A DNA stretch of 64,000 bases from Planctomycetota bacterium. GTDB lineage: Bacteria > Planctomycetota > UBA8742 > UBA2392. This document shows, piece after piece, positions 24,761 to 33,072 of this stretch (its first letter is position 1; every line of letters starts with the position of its first letter). Below the pieces are notes generated by a model. That model saw only the letters and a program-made list of their open reading frames with translations, did no database searches and was not told the origin of the DNA. A program made the position numbers and the translations under genes. Location: assembly GCA_020845475.1 (NCBI GenBank), contig JADLFN010000075.1:1-64000 (forward strand). The letters run 5' to 3'.

Positions 24761-25360
24761 ATGAACGCAACCGCACCAAGTACGCAAGAAGCCACGCATT
24801 GGCGCGTGGCTTACCAGGGCGCCCCGGGCGCCAACTCAGAACGAGCCGGATTGACGTTGCTGGCCGAACGCTTCATCGGCTGGCCGTTCGCGAATTTCGC
24901 CGACGTTGCGGCGATGCTCGCCAGCGGCTCGTGCGAGTTCGCGCTGGTGCCGGTTTTCAATTCCACGACCGGCCCTATCCGCGAGGCCATCAACGTGATT
25001 CGCGAACACGATTTTGTCGCCGTGGACACGATCACGCTGGCCATCGAGCACTGGCTGCTCGGCGTCGACGGCGCTTCGCGCCATCGCATCCGCGAAGTGC
25101 TCGCGCACCCGCAAGTGATCGCGCAATGCGCCGGCTGGCTGAGCTGGCGAGGCTACGAGTTCCGCGAGGTTGATGACGGAGCCATAGCCGCGCAGGAACT
25201 GGCTCAAAGCGGACGGCGCGACGTGGGCATTTTGGGGCCGCGCGCGATCTCTACTGCCACGGGCCTGTATTGTCTCGAAGGCCCGGTGCAAGACCGCGCG
25301 GACAACCGCACGACCTTCCGTTTGCTGACGCGGAGGGGACTTTTCGAACCTCGTGCGTGA
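24761..25360 (+). CDS. Prephenate dehydratase-like protein without ACT domain
   Basis: The 199-residue protein follows the prephenate dehydratase pattern: VAYQGAPGANSERAG at the start, VPVFNSTTGPIREAI in place of the usual VPIENS, AHPQVIAQC, and NRTTFRLL in place of the TRF motif. The essential Thr could be kept, but the Glu of IENS and the Arg of TRF are not, and there is no C-terminal ACT (phenylalanine-sensing) domain. It may be a divergent dehydratase or a related binding protein. The ATG at 24761 has AGGAGA 5 bases upstream. The next gene also belongs to the aromatic pathway. Confidence 0.75.
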   Translation: MNATAPSTQEATHWRVAYQGAPGANSERAGLTLLAERFIGWPFANFADVAAMLASGSCEFALVPVFNSTTGPIREAINVIREHDFVAVDTITLAIEHWLLGVDGASRHRIREVLAHPQVIAQCAGWLSWRGYEFREVDDGAIAAQELAQSGRRDVGILGPRAISTATGLYCLEGPVQDRADNRTTFRLLTRRGLFEPRA

Positions 25361-25453
25361 TTACACCAGCTTCCGCCGCCTGCACCCCATCACGCGATAC
25401 GTGAGGGCGGAAGCGTTCTGCCCTGACTGGGGCTGCTAACTGAAATCATTTGC

Positions 25454-25482
25454 CACGGAGAACACGGAGTTCACGGAGAGAA
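25454..25482. repeat. Period-9 tandem array
   Basis: CACGGAGAA, CACGGAGTT and CACGGAGAG follow one another exactly. It directly abuts the period-7 pair at 25484, so two unit lengths are juxtaposed. Confidence 0.75.
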
Positions 25483-25483
25483 G

Positions 25484-25580
25484 CAATGACCAATAACCAA
25501 TGTTCAATAACCAATTTCCAATGGAATGCCGCTCGACGGCTATTGGTCATTGGAAATTGAACATTGGTTATTGGTCATTG
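25484..25580. repeat. Inverted pair of period-7 arrays
   Basis: The left arm (25484-25525) reads CAATGAC, CAATAAC, CAATGTT, CAATAAC, CAATTTC. The right arm ends at 25580. The outer 25 bases of the two arms (25484-25508 and 25556-25580) are perfect inverse complements. A hairpin would form in the mRNA upstream of the DAHP synthase gene. Nothing else is visible in 25361-25625. Confidence 0.85.
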
Positions 25581-25625
25581 CCTTTTCGCGTCACTCCGCG
25601 CTCCGAGGCTAAAGGGACTTTGACC

Positions 25626-26756
25626 ATGACCACTACCGTTACCGATGCTTCGCTCGTCTTCGGGTCGCTGCGCAGCGCGATTGACAAGCTGGACCTCGAG
25701 ATTCTCAACCTGGTAAGCAAACGTGCCGAGATCGCCCGCGATGTCGGCCTGGCCAAGCGCATGGCGCAACGGCCCGTGTTTGACGGCGAGCGCGAGCGCA
25801 AGCACCGCCGCGCGCTCGTTGCTGCGGGCAAGAAGCTGGGCCTGCCGGGCCATACCGTGCGCGCACTTTACGACGCGATTGCCCGTGAGGGCGTGGCACA
25901 ACAGTTGGCGCTGAGCCATGCACCCAGCAAGCCCGTGCAGACGCCGAAGGATTCCGACGACTTCCGGCTGACTCGTCTGGAACCCGGGCGCAAACTCACT
26001 GTCGTAACTGTGGGCGAGGCACACATTGGCGCCGGCCACTTCGAAGTCATAGCGGGCCCCTGCAGCGTTGAAAGCGAAGCGCAAATCGAAGCCGCTGCCG
26101 ATTTCTGCCGCGGCCTGGGCGTGCGTATCATGCGCGGCGGCTGCTTCAAGCCTCGCACCAGCCCGCACAACTTCCAGGGCCACGGCCTCAAGGCACTGGG
26201 CTGGTTCGCACGCGCGGCGCATCGGCGCGGCATGGTCATCGTTACGGAAGTTCTGGAGCCGGGTGATGCGGGCGCGATTGCCGAGCAGGCCGACATGCTG
26301 CAGATCGGCGCGCGCAACATGCAAAATGCCCCGCTGCTTCGAGCCTGCGCGAAAACAGGGCGGCCTGTTCTGCTCAAGCGCGGCCCCGGCGCCACGCTCA
26401 AGGAACTCCTGTGTGCCGCGGAATACCTGCTCGTTGAGGGCAACTCACAGGTCGTGCTCTGCGAGCGCGGCATCAAAACGTTCGAGACCGCCACGCGCAG
26501 TACGCTTGATCTGAGCGCCGTGCCAAGCCTGCGCGAGTTCACGCATCTGCCGATTATCGTCGATCCCAGCCACGCAGCGGGTCGCGACGAAATCGTGCAC
26601 GCGCTGTGCCGCGGCGCGCACGGCGTGGGCGCAGACGGCGTGATCGTCGAAGCACACCCAAATCGCCAAACAGCGCTCAGCGACAAGCGGCAAGCGCTGA
26701 CACCATCGCAACTCGGCGCCATCATGGACGAACTGCAAGGAGTGGAACGGCTGTAA
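25626..26756 (+). CDS. Chorismate mutase-DAHP synthase fusion
   Basis: The 376-residue protein joins an AroQ-type chorismate mutase (residues 1-95: RSAIDKLDLEILNLVSKRAEIA) to a type I-beta DAHP synthase (residues 115-376: VIAGPCSVESEAQ, GGCFKPRTSPHNFQG, QIGARNMQN, VDPSHAAG). DAHP synthase joins PEP and erythrose-4-phosphate, the first step of the shikimate pathway. A fused mutase usually acts as the chorismate or prephenate sensor for feedback inhibition, as in Bacillus AroA. The ATG at 25626 has AAGGGAC upstream. A repeat hairpin lies in the gap behind the dehydratase-like gene. Confidence 0.92.
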   Translation: MTTTVTDASLVFGSLRSAIDKLDLEILNLVSKRAEIARDVGLAKRMAQRPVFDGERERKHRRALVAAGKKLGLPGHTVRALYDAIAREGVAQQLALSHAPSKPVQTPKDSDDFRLTRLEPGRKLTVVTVGEAHIGAGHFEVIAGPCSVESEAQIEAAADFCRGLGVRIMRGGCFKPRTSPHNFQGHGLKALGWFARAAHRRGMVIVTEVLEPGDAGAIAEQADMLQIGARNMQNAPLLRACAKTGRPVLLKRGPGATLKELLCAAEYLLVEGNSQVVLCERGIKTFETATRSTLDLSAVPSLREFTHLPIIVDPSHAAGRDEIVHALCRGAHGVGADGVIVEAHPNRQTALSDKRQALTPSQLGAIMDELQGVERL

Positions 26757-26757
26757 C

Positions 26758-26909
26758 TTTGGAGTGCGGCGGCTTGACGCCGCTTTGGACGGCGGGGCTC
26801 GCCCCGCCGCCCTTCGTTAACCAGGCGCACCGGCAAATCCGATGTGCGGCAAAGCGCCGGCACTTGCCCAACGAAGCCTTGGCGAAGTTGTAAGCCGGCG
26901 CACTCCAAA
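26758..26909. repeat. 152-bp element with 16-bp terminal inverted repeats
   Basis: The ends 26758-26773 (TTTGGAGTGCGGCGGC) and 26894-26909 are inverse complements with one mismatch. Two strong hairpins lie inside (GGCGGCTTGACGCCGC near 26769, and a GC-only stem at 26791-26810). A related fragment (AAGCCTTGGCGAA) recurs at 55040-55052. It has no ORF and looks like a miniature inverted-repeat element. The rest of 26757-27044 shows nothing further. Confidence 0.6.
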
Positions 26910-27044
26910 AACTGCGTGAAACCGGACCCGCCGTATCCGTGAATCATTCGATGTTAGACAAACGCTTCATTGCGTTGTCACGCTTGTGTCAGGGGGCTTG
27001 ATAGTGTGGACATACAGAAATCACACGGCATATTTGGCCCCGAA

Positions 27045-27461
27045 ATGACCGACACGCGCAAGATCCGTCAGTCCGTGGTGCTGCTCATCGGCGACGACGC
27101 CGTGCGCTCAAGTGAGTATCTGCGCATCATCGAAGCCGTCGGCTGCATGTGCCACCCGGTGAACACGTTGACGGATGCCGAGCGCATCCTGACCCACTAC
27201 GCGCCGGATTGCGTGGTCATGGATTACGCGCCGCCTGACGGCGGTGGCATTGAGCTGATCGGACTGTTGCGCCGGCGCATGACGCACAAGCGAACACCGA
27301 TCGTGCTCATCACGGGCGACATCAGCGAAGTGGAGCTCGAACGCGCTGTCATGCAGGGCATCTACGCCTATCTGGCGCGCCCCTTTGCCGATTCTGACCT
27401 GCAAAAACTCGTGCAGGCCGCCATCACCGACTACCACACAGCACGCATCGCCCGAAGATAA
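27045..27461 (+). CDS. Stand-alone receiver-domain protein
   Basis: A 138-residue REC domain with no output domain. The acidic pair (LLIGDDA), the phospho-acceptor in CVVMDYAPPDGGG, and the switch Thr in VLITGD are present. The conserved Lys near the end is Arg (YLARPF for the usual KPF). This may lower phosphorylation, as in pseudo-receivers. No kinase is adjacent. I chose the ATG at 27045; a GTG at 27006 preceded by a GGGGG stretch would add 13 residues. The family's role is phosphotransfer or partner binding in the cytoplasm. Confidence 0.78.
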   Translation: MTDTRKIRQSVVLLIGDDAVRSSEYLRIIEAVGCMCHPVNTLTDAERILTHYAPDCVVMDYAPPDGGGIELIGLLRRRMTHKRTPIVLITGDISEVELERAVMQGIYAYLARPFADSDLQKLVQAAITDYHTARIARR

Positions 27462-27497
27462 CTGCTAAACTCCGCACCACTTTGACCGGAGGCGGCC

Positions 27498-28997
27498 ATG
27501 ATTCCCTGGTGGGGCTGGGTTTTGATTGGCGTTGGCGCGTGGCTGCTTTTCACCGCGATCGTGGATCTCACGCAGCGTAAGCACGCCATCATCCGCAACT
27601 TTCCGCTGATCGGGCGCTTCCGTTACTTCCTTGAAATGTTCGGCCCGCCGTTGCGCCAGTACCTGTTCCAGAGCGACATGGATGAACGGCCCTTCAACCG
27701 CACGCAGCGTGCATGGGTTTATCGCACCGCCAAGGGGCAGAATTCAACGATCGGCTTTGGCACACAGATCGACCAGGACAAGCCGGGCCTGATCAAGTTC
27801 CATCCCTCTCCGTTTCCCACACTGGATCTGCACCGCAGCCATGACATGGCGCCGGTGATCATCGGCCCCACGCGCAAGCGCCCTTTTTCGGTCAAGCACG
27901 TCGCCAACATCTCGGGCATGAGTTACGGAGCGCTTTCAAAAAACGCCGTGCTGGCACTTTCTCGCGGCGCGAAACTTCAGGGCGGCTACATGAGCACGGG
28001 CGAGGGTTCGCTTTCGCCCTACCACCTCGAGGGCGGCGCTGATCTCTGCTACCAGCTTGGCCCGGCCTACTTCGGATGCCGCACGCCGGAGGGCCGCTTT
28101 GACCGCGAGCACTTCGCCAAACTGATGCAGCACGAGCAAGTCAAGATGATCGAAATCAAGCTCTCGCAGGGCGCCAAGCCCGGCAAGGGCGGCGTGCTGC
28201 CCAAAGAGAAAATCACGCGCGAAATCGCCGAGATCCGCCGCATTCCCATGGGCGAGGATTGCCACTCGCCCAACTGCCACCCCGAATTCTGCGACCTGCC
28301 CTCGATGATGAAATTCGTAAACGAAGTACGCAGCCTCGCCGATGGCCGGCCCGTGGGCATTAAACTCTGCCTGGGCGGCGAAGAGTTTGTCCGCGATCTT
28401 GCCCGCTACCTTCAAGAGAACGACGACGGCCCCGACTTCATCCAGATTGACGGCGGCGAAGGCGGCACTGGCGCTGCCCCCATGAGCTTTGCCGACCACA
28501 TCGGCATTTCATTGCAAGAAGCGCTCGTGATCACTGACAACATCCTGCGCGAACACGGCGTGCGCGACAAGATTGTCGTCATCGGCTCCGGCCGGCTCGT
28601 CACCGGCGCCGAGTGCGCCATCGCACTTGGGCTGGGAGCCGACCTCTGCATGGTCGCGCGCGGCTACATGTTCGCACTGGGTTGCATCCAGGCGCTGCAA
28701 TGCAACACGAACCACTGCCCCACGGGCGTTGCTACGCAAAGCAAGTGGCTGATGCACGGACTGGATCCGACAGACAAGAGCGTGCGCGTTGCCAGTTACA
28801 TGAAGGCGCTGCACCACGACGTGATGGCGATTTCGTGGGCTCTGGGTCTTGAGCAGCCGGCACAGATTGAACGCCAGCACATGAGCATGATCGTCGAACC
28901 CGGCCGCCGCGTCTCACTGACCGAAATTTACCCCGCCACGATGAAGGCATTTCGCGAAACGCGCATCATGCGCAAGCCCCAAGCGGCCGCGGCATGA
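27498..28997 (+). CDS. FMN-binding glutamate synthase-like protein
   Basis: The 499-residue protein has one N-terminal transmembrane helix (WGWVLIGVGAWLLFTAIVDL), then the alpha/beta barrel of the glutamate synthase central domain: HVANISGMSYGALSKNA, GGYMSTGEGSLSPYH, IQIDGGEGGTGAAP, GSGRLVTGAECAIALGLGAD. CNTNHCPTGVAT is the iron-sulfur/FMN segment. Stand-alone members lack the glutaminase and are of unproven reaction; they may make glutamate or act on other amides. The ATG at 27498 has CGGAGG upstream. The stop overlaps the next start (ATGA). Confidence 0.85.
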   Translation: MIPWWGWVLIGVGAWLLFTAIVDLTQRKHAIIRNFPLIGRFRYFLEMFGPPLRQYLFQSDMDERPFNRTQRAWVYRTAKGQNSTIGFGTQIDQDKPGLIKFHPSPFPTLDLHRSHDMAPVIIGPTRKRPFSVKHVANISGMSYGALSKNAVLALSRGAKLQGGYMSTGEGSLSPYHLEGGADLCYQLGPAYFGCRTPEGRFDREHFAKLMQHEQVKMIEIKLSQGAKPGKGGVLPKEKITREIAEIRRIPMGEDCHSPNCHPEFCDLPSMMKFVNEVRSLADGRPVGIKLCLGGEEFVRDLARYLQENDDGPDFIQIDGGEGGTGAAPMSFADHIGISLQEALVITDNILREHGVRDKIVVIGSGRLVTGAECAIALGLGADLCMVARGYMFALGCIQALQCNTNHCPTGVATQSKWLMHGLDPTDKSVRVASYMKALHHDVMAISWALGLEQPAQIERQHMSMIVEPGRRVSLTEIYPATMKAFRETRIMRKPQAAAA

Positions 28998-30967
28998 TTG
29001 TTGCCGTGACGAGCCTGGGGGAGCTGCCTGCCCGACGAAGCCTGGGCGGAGTCGGGTCACCCGCCATCGAACTGCGCCTCGATCTCGATGGCGGCTGGCG
29101 CGAATTTCTGCGCAAACCGCGCGAGGTGATTGAGCACGCCAAACCCGCCGGCGGCAAGCTGATCATCACCTGCCGTCGCGCGGAAGAAGGCGGCCAATGG
29201 GGCGGCAGCGAGGACCAGCGGCGCGAGGTGCTCACGTTTGCAGCAGCGCAGCCCGGCGTGGATTTCATTGACGTGGAACTGGGCGTCGATGTCGCGGCAC
29301 CGCGTGAGAAGATCATTCGCAGCTTCCACGATTTCTCCGGCATGCCACACGACTTGAACACTGTTGCCGCAAGACTGGAGGCCGCCGGCGGCGAACTGTT
29401 CAAGCTTGTTCCCACGGCGCATTGCCTGTGCGACAACCTGCGCTTGCGCGATTTTCTGGCCACGCGGGAGGGCGACTTCATTTCATTTGCCATGGGCGAA
29501 TACGGTGGCCCTTCGCGCATCCTCGCCGAGCTCTGGGGCAGCGTGGCCACTTATGCCGCGCTTGGCGAGCGCGCACTGGCGCCGGGCATGTTGACCGTAC
29601 ATGAACTGCAAACAACGTATCGCGCCGCCTTTGACGCAGTCACGCCGCCCGCGTTCTTCGGAGTCACCGGCCTGCATGTGGGCCACAGCTTGAGCCCGAC
29701 GCTCCACAACGAGGCCATGTCGCGTTTTGGCGCCAATAATCTTTACCTGCCGCTGGCCGCGCGCGACGTCGCGGACTTCGTGCAGTTCGCGCGCTCGCTG
29801 CCGCTCAAGGGTGCAAGCGTGACCGTGCCGTTCAAAGAGGCCATCGTCCCCCACTGCGTGTCACTCGACAACGAAGCGCGCTCCCTGGGCGCCGTGAACA
29901 CCGTGACGCTCGACGACAAGGGCAGCCTGCGCGGGGCGAACACGGACGCGCGCGGCTTCTTGGCCGATCTCGAAGCGCAATTCGGAGATGTGCAGCCCGG
30001 CTGCCGTTTTCTCGTGCTGGGTGCTGGAGGCGCGGCCCGGGCTGTGGCTCACGCGCTATTGCAAAAGGGCGCTTTCGTGGGTGTGTTTTCGCGCCGCATC
30101 GAGCAAGCCAAAGCCGCGTGCGCTGGCACCGCGGCCAAAGCTGTCGCAGAAGTTGCCGAGGACGATCCGTGGGAGTGCATCGTGAACTGCACGCCCTGCG
30201 GAATGCGCGGCGAACACGTCGATGAAATGCCGCTACCGTGGGAGCAACTTGCGCCCGCGCTGCACAAGAACGCCGTGTTCTACGATCTGGTTTACGAGCC
30301 GCGCCTGACGCCGCTTTGCGCTCGCGCGCAGGCCGAAGGGTTTCACATTTCACACGGGCTGGGCATGTTGCTGCGCCAGGGCGAAGCGCAGGCAGCCATC
30401 TGGGGCTATCTTCCTCCGCGAGTGGCGTTCAAGGAACCGCCGGTTGCTCCTTCCAAGCTGGTATGGCTCATCGGCTATCGCGGCTGCGGCAAAAGCACGC
30501 TCGCGCCGCTGCTGGCTTCGAAGCTGGGCGTGCCGGCGTTTGACCTTGATGCGATGCTTGAAAAACGCGCAGGCCAGAAGATTGGCCAGGTTTTCGCGAG
30601 CGGCCAGGCGCAATTTCGCGTGCTCGAAGACGCCGAGCTTTCGCTGCTGGCGGCACGTGAAAACTCCGGCGTCGTGGCCACAGGCGGCGGAGTGATTCTG
30701 AACCCACGTCTGATTGAAACCATGCGCGAATCGGGCACCGTAATCTTTCTCGATGCCCCCGAAGACCTGCTCGTTGAAAGGTTGCGCGCCCAGCCGGGAA
30801 GGCCCTCGCTTACCGGCAGGGGCGCCGCGGAAGAAGTTCACGAAGTCATGGCCAAGCGCCGGCCGCTTTACGAGAAAGCCGCGCATTTGCGCGTGGCGGT
30901 CAGCGAGGACGCGACTCCGGAAATACTGTGCGCAGAAGTAGCGAAACGGCTGAAGCAGAATGAATAG
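28994..30967 (+). CDS. Trifunctional DHQ dehydratase-shikimate dehydrogenase-shikimate kinase
   Basis: One 657-residue chain covers three consecutive shikimate steps. Residues 1-215 are type I 3-dehydroquinate dehydratase (AIELRLDL, SFHDFSG with the catalytic His, LFKLVPTA with the Schiff-base Lys). About 220-475 is shikimate dehydrogenase (VGHSLSPTLHNEAM, VTVPFKEA with the catalytic Lys, GAGGAARAV, NTDARGF). About 485-657 is shikimate kinase (GYRGCGKST, FDLDAMLE, VATGGGVIL, RPSLTG). The chain starts inside the stop of the preceding gene (ATGA), so translation is coupled. No catalytic residue appears lost. The order differs from fungal AROM. Confidence 0.93.
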   Translation: MIVAVTSLGELPARRSLGGVGSPAIELRLDLDGGWREFLRKPREVIEHAKPAGGKLIITCRRAEEGGQWGGSEDQRREVLTFAAAQPGVDFIDVELGVDVAAPREKIIRSFHDFSGMPHDLNTVAARLEAAGGELFKLVPTAHCLCDNLRLRDFLATREGDFISFAMGEYGGPSRILAELWGSVATYAALGERALAPGMLTVHELQTTYRAAFDAVTPPAFFGVTGLHVGHSLSPTLHNEAMSRFGANNLYLPLAARDVADFVQFARSLPLKGASVTVPFKEAIVPHCVSLDNEARSLGAVNTVTLDDKGSLRGANTDARGFLADLEAQFGDVQPGCRFLVLGAGGAARAVAHALLQKGAFVGVFSRRIEQAKAACAGTAAKAVAEVAEDDPWECIVNCTPCGMRGEHVDEMPLPWEQLAPALHKNAVFYDLVYEPRLTPLCARAQAEGFHISHGLGMLLRQGEAQAAIWGYLPPRVAFKEPPVAPSKLVWLIGYRGCGKSTLAPLLASKLGVPAFDLDAMLEKRAGQKIGQVFASGQAQFRVLEDAELSLLAARENSGVVATGGGVILNPRLIETMRESGTVIFLDAPEDLLVERLRAQPGRPSLTGRGAAEEVHEVMAKRRPLYEKAAHLRVAVSEDATPEILCAEVAKRLKQNE

Positions 30968-31059
30968 AATAACTGCCAGAATGGTCAGGACAGAAAAGCC
31001 AAAGCCCTTGTTTTCATACTGAACATCCTGCCCATTCTGTTCATCCTGTTCAAACCGAG
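30963..31059. repeat. Inverted pair of period-9 arrays
   Basis: The right arm is clean: CATACTGAA, CATCCTGCC, CATTCTGTT, CATCCTGTT at 31015-31050. The left arm (30963-30993) contains AGAATGGTC and AGGACAGAA, its inverse. It begins at the stop codon of the trifunctional gene. Confidence 0.75.
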
Positions 31060-31082
31060 CTGCCGTCACGAGGGGCCCGCCC

Positions 31083-31109
31083 GTAAGGCGACATATATTT
31101 CGCCCCTGC
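31083..31109. repeat. Degenerate copy of the 16-43 palindrome
   Basis: The sequence shares GGCGACATATAT and CGCCCCT with the perfect palindrome at the window start but has lost exact symmetry on the left arm and at one central position. Confidence 0.6.
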
Positions 31110-31140
31110 AAAAACGACGCATCTTTGCCAAAGTGGCCCG

Positions 31141-32097
31141 ATGCCTTCTGCTGAAGCAGTTGAAATGGCCCGCGCGATTCCGCCTGCCTTCATTCTGGGC
31201 ATGGCGGCGATCATGGGATCGTTCGTGGGCAGCTTCACGAACGTCGTGGTCTATCGCCTGCCGCGCAACTGCCTGAGCATCAATAATCCCAAGCGCAGCT
31301 TTTGCCCCTCGTGCAAGACGCAGCTCGCCGCCAAGGACAACATTCCCATTCTTGGCTGGGTTGCGCTGCTGGGCAAATGCCGCTACTGCAAGAAGCCGAT
31401 TTCTGCCCGCTACCCTTTGGTGGAGTCGCTCGTGGCGACACTGTTCGCCATCGTCGTCTGGCGCGGCATGGTGCAGGACGGGCCCGAGGTCACCGCAGAT
31501 TGGCACGCGTGGCTGACCACACTGACGATGCTGGCTTCAGTGGGGATACTCGTGCCACTGGCGTTGATCGATTTTGACCTGACGATCATCCCGGACGAAC
31601 TCTCGATTTACCCGCTGGCGTTCTTCGTTCCCATGGCCGCGCAAGTAACGCATCTGCGCCAGGACCTCGACATATCGATGGCCAACCCGCTTCTGTTCTC
31701 GCGACTGCCGGAGTGGGCCAACGGCGTATGCAGCGCGCTTGTGGCGGGGGCCGCCGGCGCGGGCACGCTCTGGCTCATCGGAAAGATGGGCAACGTGCTG
31801 TTCCGCGAGAAAGCCAAAGCCATGGGCGGCGAAACCATGGGCTTTGGCGACGTAAAGCTGCTTTTCCTTATGGGTGTGATGCTCGGTTGGCCGAAATTGC
31901 TCATGGCCTTCGGCATCGCCGTCATTTTGGGCGCTGTGATCGGGCTGGCGCTGCGACTGGCGGCCAAGAACCTGTACGTACCCTTTGGCCCCTTTCTCGT
32001 GGCCGGAACTTTGGCGGCGCTGTTGCTGCCAAGCGAACTCATGGGCGTGGTGGAGTGGTACATTCGCTTGATTACGCCTTCCGGGGTAAAGCCATAG
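31141..32097 (+). CDS. pilD: Prepilin peptidase (A24)
   Basis: It cleaves and N-methylates type IV prepilins or type II secretion pseudopilins at the inner membrane. In 318 residues it has the N-terminal GSFVGSFTNVVVYRLP, two CxxC pairs in the cytoplasmic loop (CPSC and CRYC) that mark the bifunctional methylating type, and the two catalytic aspartates (LIDFDLTIIPDE near 143, GFGDVK near 237). About eight hydrophobic segments are visible. The ATG at 31141 has no clear ribosome site; Met9 is an alternative. No pilin gene is nearby. Confidence 0.92.
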   Translation: MPSAEAVEMARAIPPAFILGMAAIMGSFVGSFTNVVVYRLPRNCLSINNPKRSFCPSCKTQLAAKDNIPILGWVALLGKCRYCKKPISARYPLVESLVATLFAIVVWRGMVQDGPEVTADWHAWLTTLTMLASVGILVPLALIDFDLTIIPDELSIYPLAFFVPMAAQVTHLRQDLDISMANPLLFSRLPEWANGVCSALVAGAAGAGTLWLIGKMGNVLFREKAKAMGGETMGFGDVKLLFLMGVMLGWPKLLMAFGIAVILGAVIGLALRLAAKNLYVPFGPFLVAGTLAALLLPSELMGVVEWYIRLITPSGVKP

Positions 32098-32101
32098 AGG
32101 C

Positions 32102-32188
32102 GGTACCAGGTATCAGGTCTCGGGTATCAGCACTGCCTTGACTTTGTTTGCATTGAATCCGGAAACCCGATACCTGATACCCGATACC
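32102..32188. repeat. Inverted pair of period-7 arrays
   Basis: The left arm GGTACCA, GGTATCA, GGTCTCG, GGTATCA occupies 32102-32129. The right arm (32161-32188) carries CCGATAC, CTGATAC, CCGATAC, its inverse. It fills almost the whole gap between pilD and the aminotransferase gene. Confidence 0.85.
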
Positions 32189-32199
32189 TTGAGAGCTCC

Positions 32200-33072
32200 A
32201 TGTCCAAATACATCACCGTCATCAACGGCCGTTTTCTCGACGAGAAAGATGCGAGCATCAGCGTCCTCGACCACGGCTTTTTGTTTGGCGATTCGATTTA
32301 CGAAGTCGTGCGCACCGTAAAAGGCAAACTCTTTGGCGCTGATCGCCACTTGCAGCGCCTGCACGCCTCCGCTGAAGGTCTGGGCCTGCGCCTTCCCTTA
32401 ATGGACAGCCAGTTCCTTGACCTGATGCGCGAGATGCACCAGCGCAAGCCCGATAGCGAAAGCTACCTTCGCGTGATCGTCACACGCGGCGTGGGCGAAC
32501 TTGATCTACACCCCGCAAGCTGCAACGCCCCCACCGTGATCGGCATCGCCAAGCCGTTGCCGCAATGGCCCGCTGAGGCTTACGCCAAAGGCTGCAAAGT
32601 CATTGTCGCTGACTTGCGCCGCAACCCCAAGAACGCCACAAATCCCGCCATCAAGAGCGGGAACTACCTCAATAACGTGCTCGCGATCGTTGAAGCCCGC
32701 GCGCAAAACGCCGTCGAAGCCATCATGCTCAACGTACAGGGCAACGTTTCCGAGTGCACCACCAGCAACGTGTTTCTGGTGCGCAACGGTGAACTGCACA
32801 CGCCTGACCTGGGCGAGGGATTGTTGTCCGGCATCACGCGCGGCTACGTTCTCGAACTGGCGCGACGCCTGAATATCAAGTGCGCCGAACGCGCGATCAC
32901 ACGCGAGGAACTGCTCGGCGCCGACGAAGTCTTCATTACAAGCACCACGCGCGACATCATGCCCGTGGCGCTCATCGGCGACGCCAGGGTCAAACACAGT
33001 CCCGGGCCCGTGACGATGCGACTGATGGAAGGCATGAAGCAAGTACTCGCTGACGCGGCTAACCTCTCGTGA
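32200..33072 (+). CDS. Class IV PLP aminotransferase
   Basis: The 290-residue protein has the fold type IV pattern: INGRFLDEKDASISVLDHGFLFGDSIYE at the start (a typical opening, here given in parts as INGRF and LDHGFLFGD), the PLP lysine in AIKSGNYLNN near residue 151, and GNVSECTTSNVF. Members include branched-chain aminotransferase (IlvE), D-amino-acid aminotransferase and aminodeoxychorismate lyase. I cannot separate them by sequence alone; the length favours IlvE or DAT. The ATG at 32200 has GAGAG upstream. The next gene overlaps its stop. Confidence 0.82.
   Translation: MSKYITVINGRFLDEKDASISVLDHGFLFGDSIYEVVRTVKGKLFGADRHLQRLHASAEGLGLRLPLMDSQFLDLMREMHQRKPDSESYLRVIVTRGVGELDLHPASCNAPTVIGIAKPLPQWPAEAYAKGCKVIVADLRRNPKNATNPAIKSGNYLNNVLAIVEARAQNAVEAIMLNVQGNVSECTTSNVFLVRNGELHTPDLGEGLLSGITRGYVLELARRLNIKCAERAITREELLGADEVFITSTTRDIMPVALIGDARVKHSPGPVTMRLMEGMKQVLADAANLS

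Noticed and set aside
21422-25580. CRISPR array
   Set aside because: The tandem units are only 7-9 bp, with no spacers of constant length and no cas genes.
26970-27045. Longer start for the receiver-domain gene
   Set aside because: The extra residues show no homology to receivers, and the upstream region is repeat-like. The GTG at 27006 remains possible.
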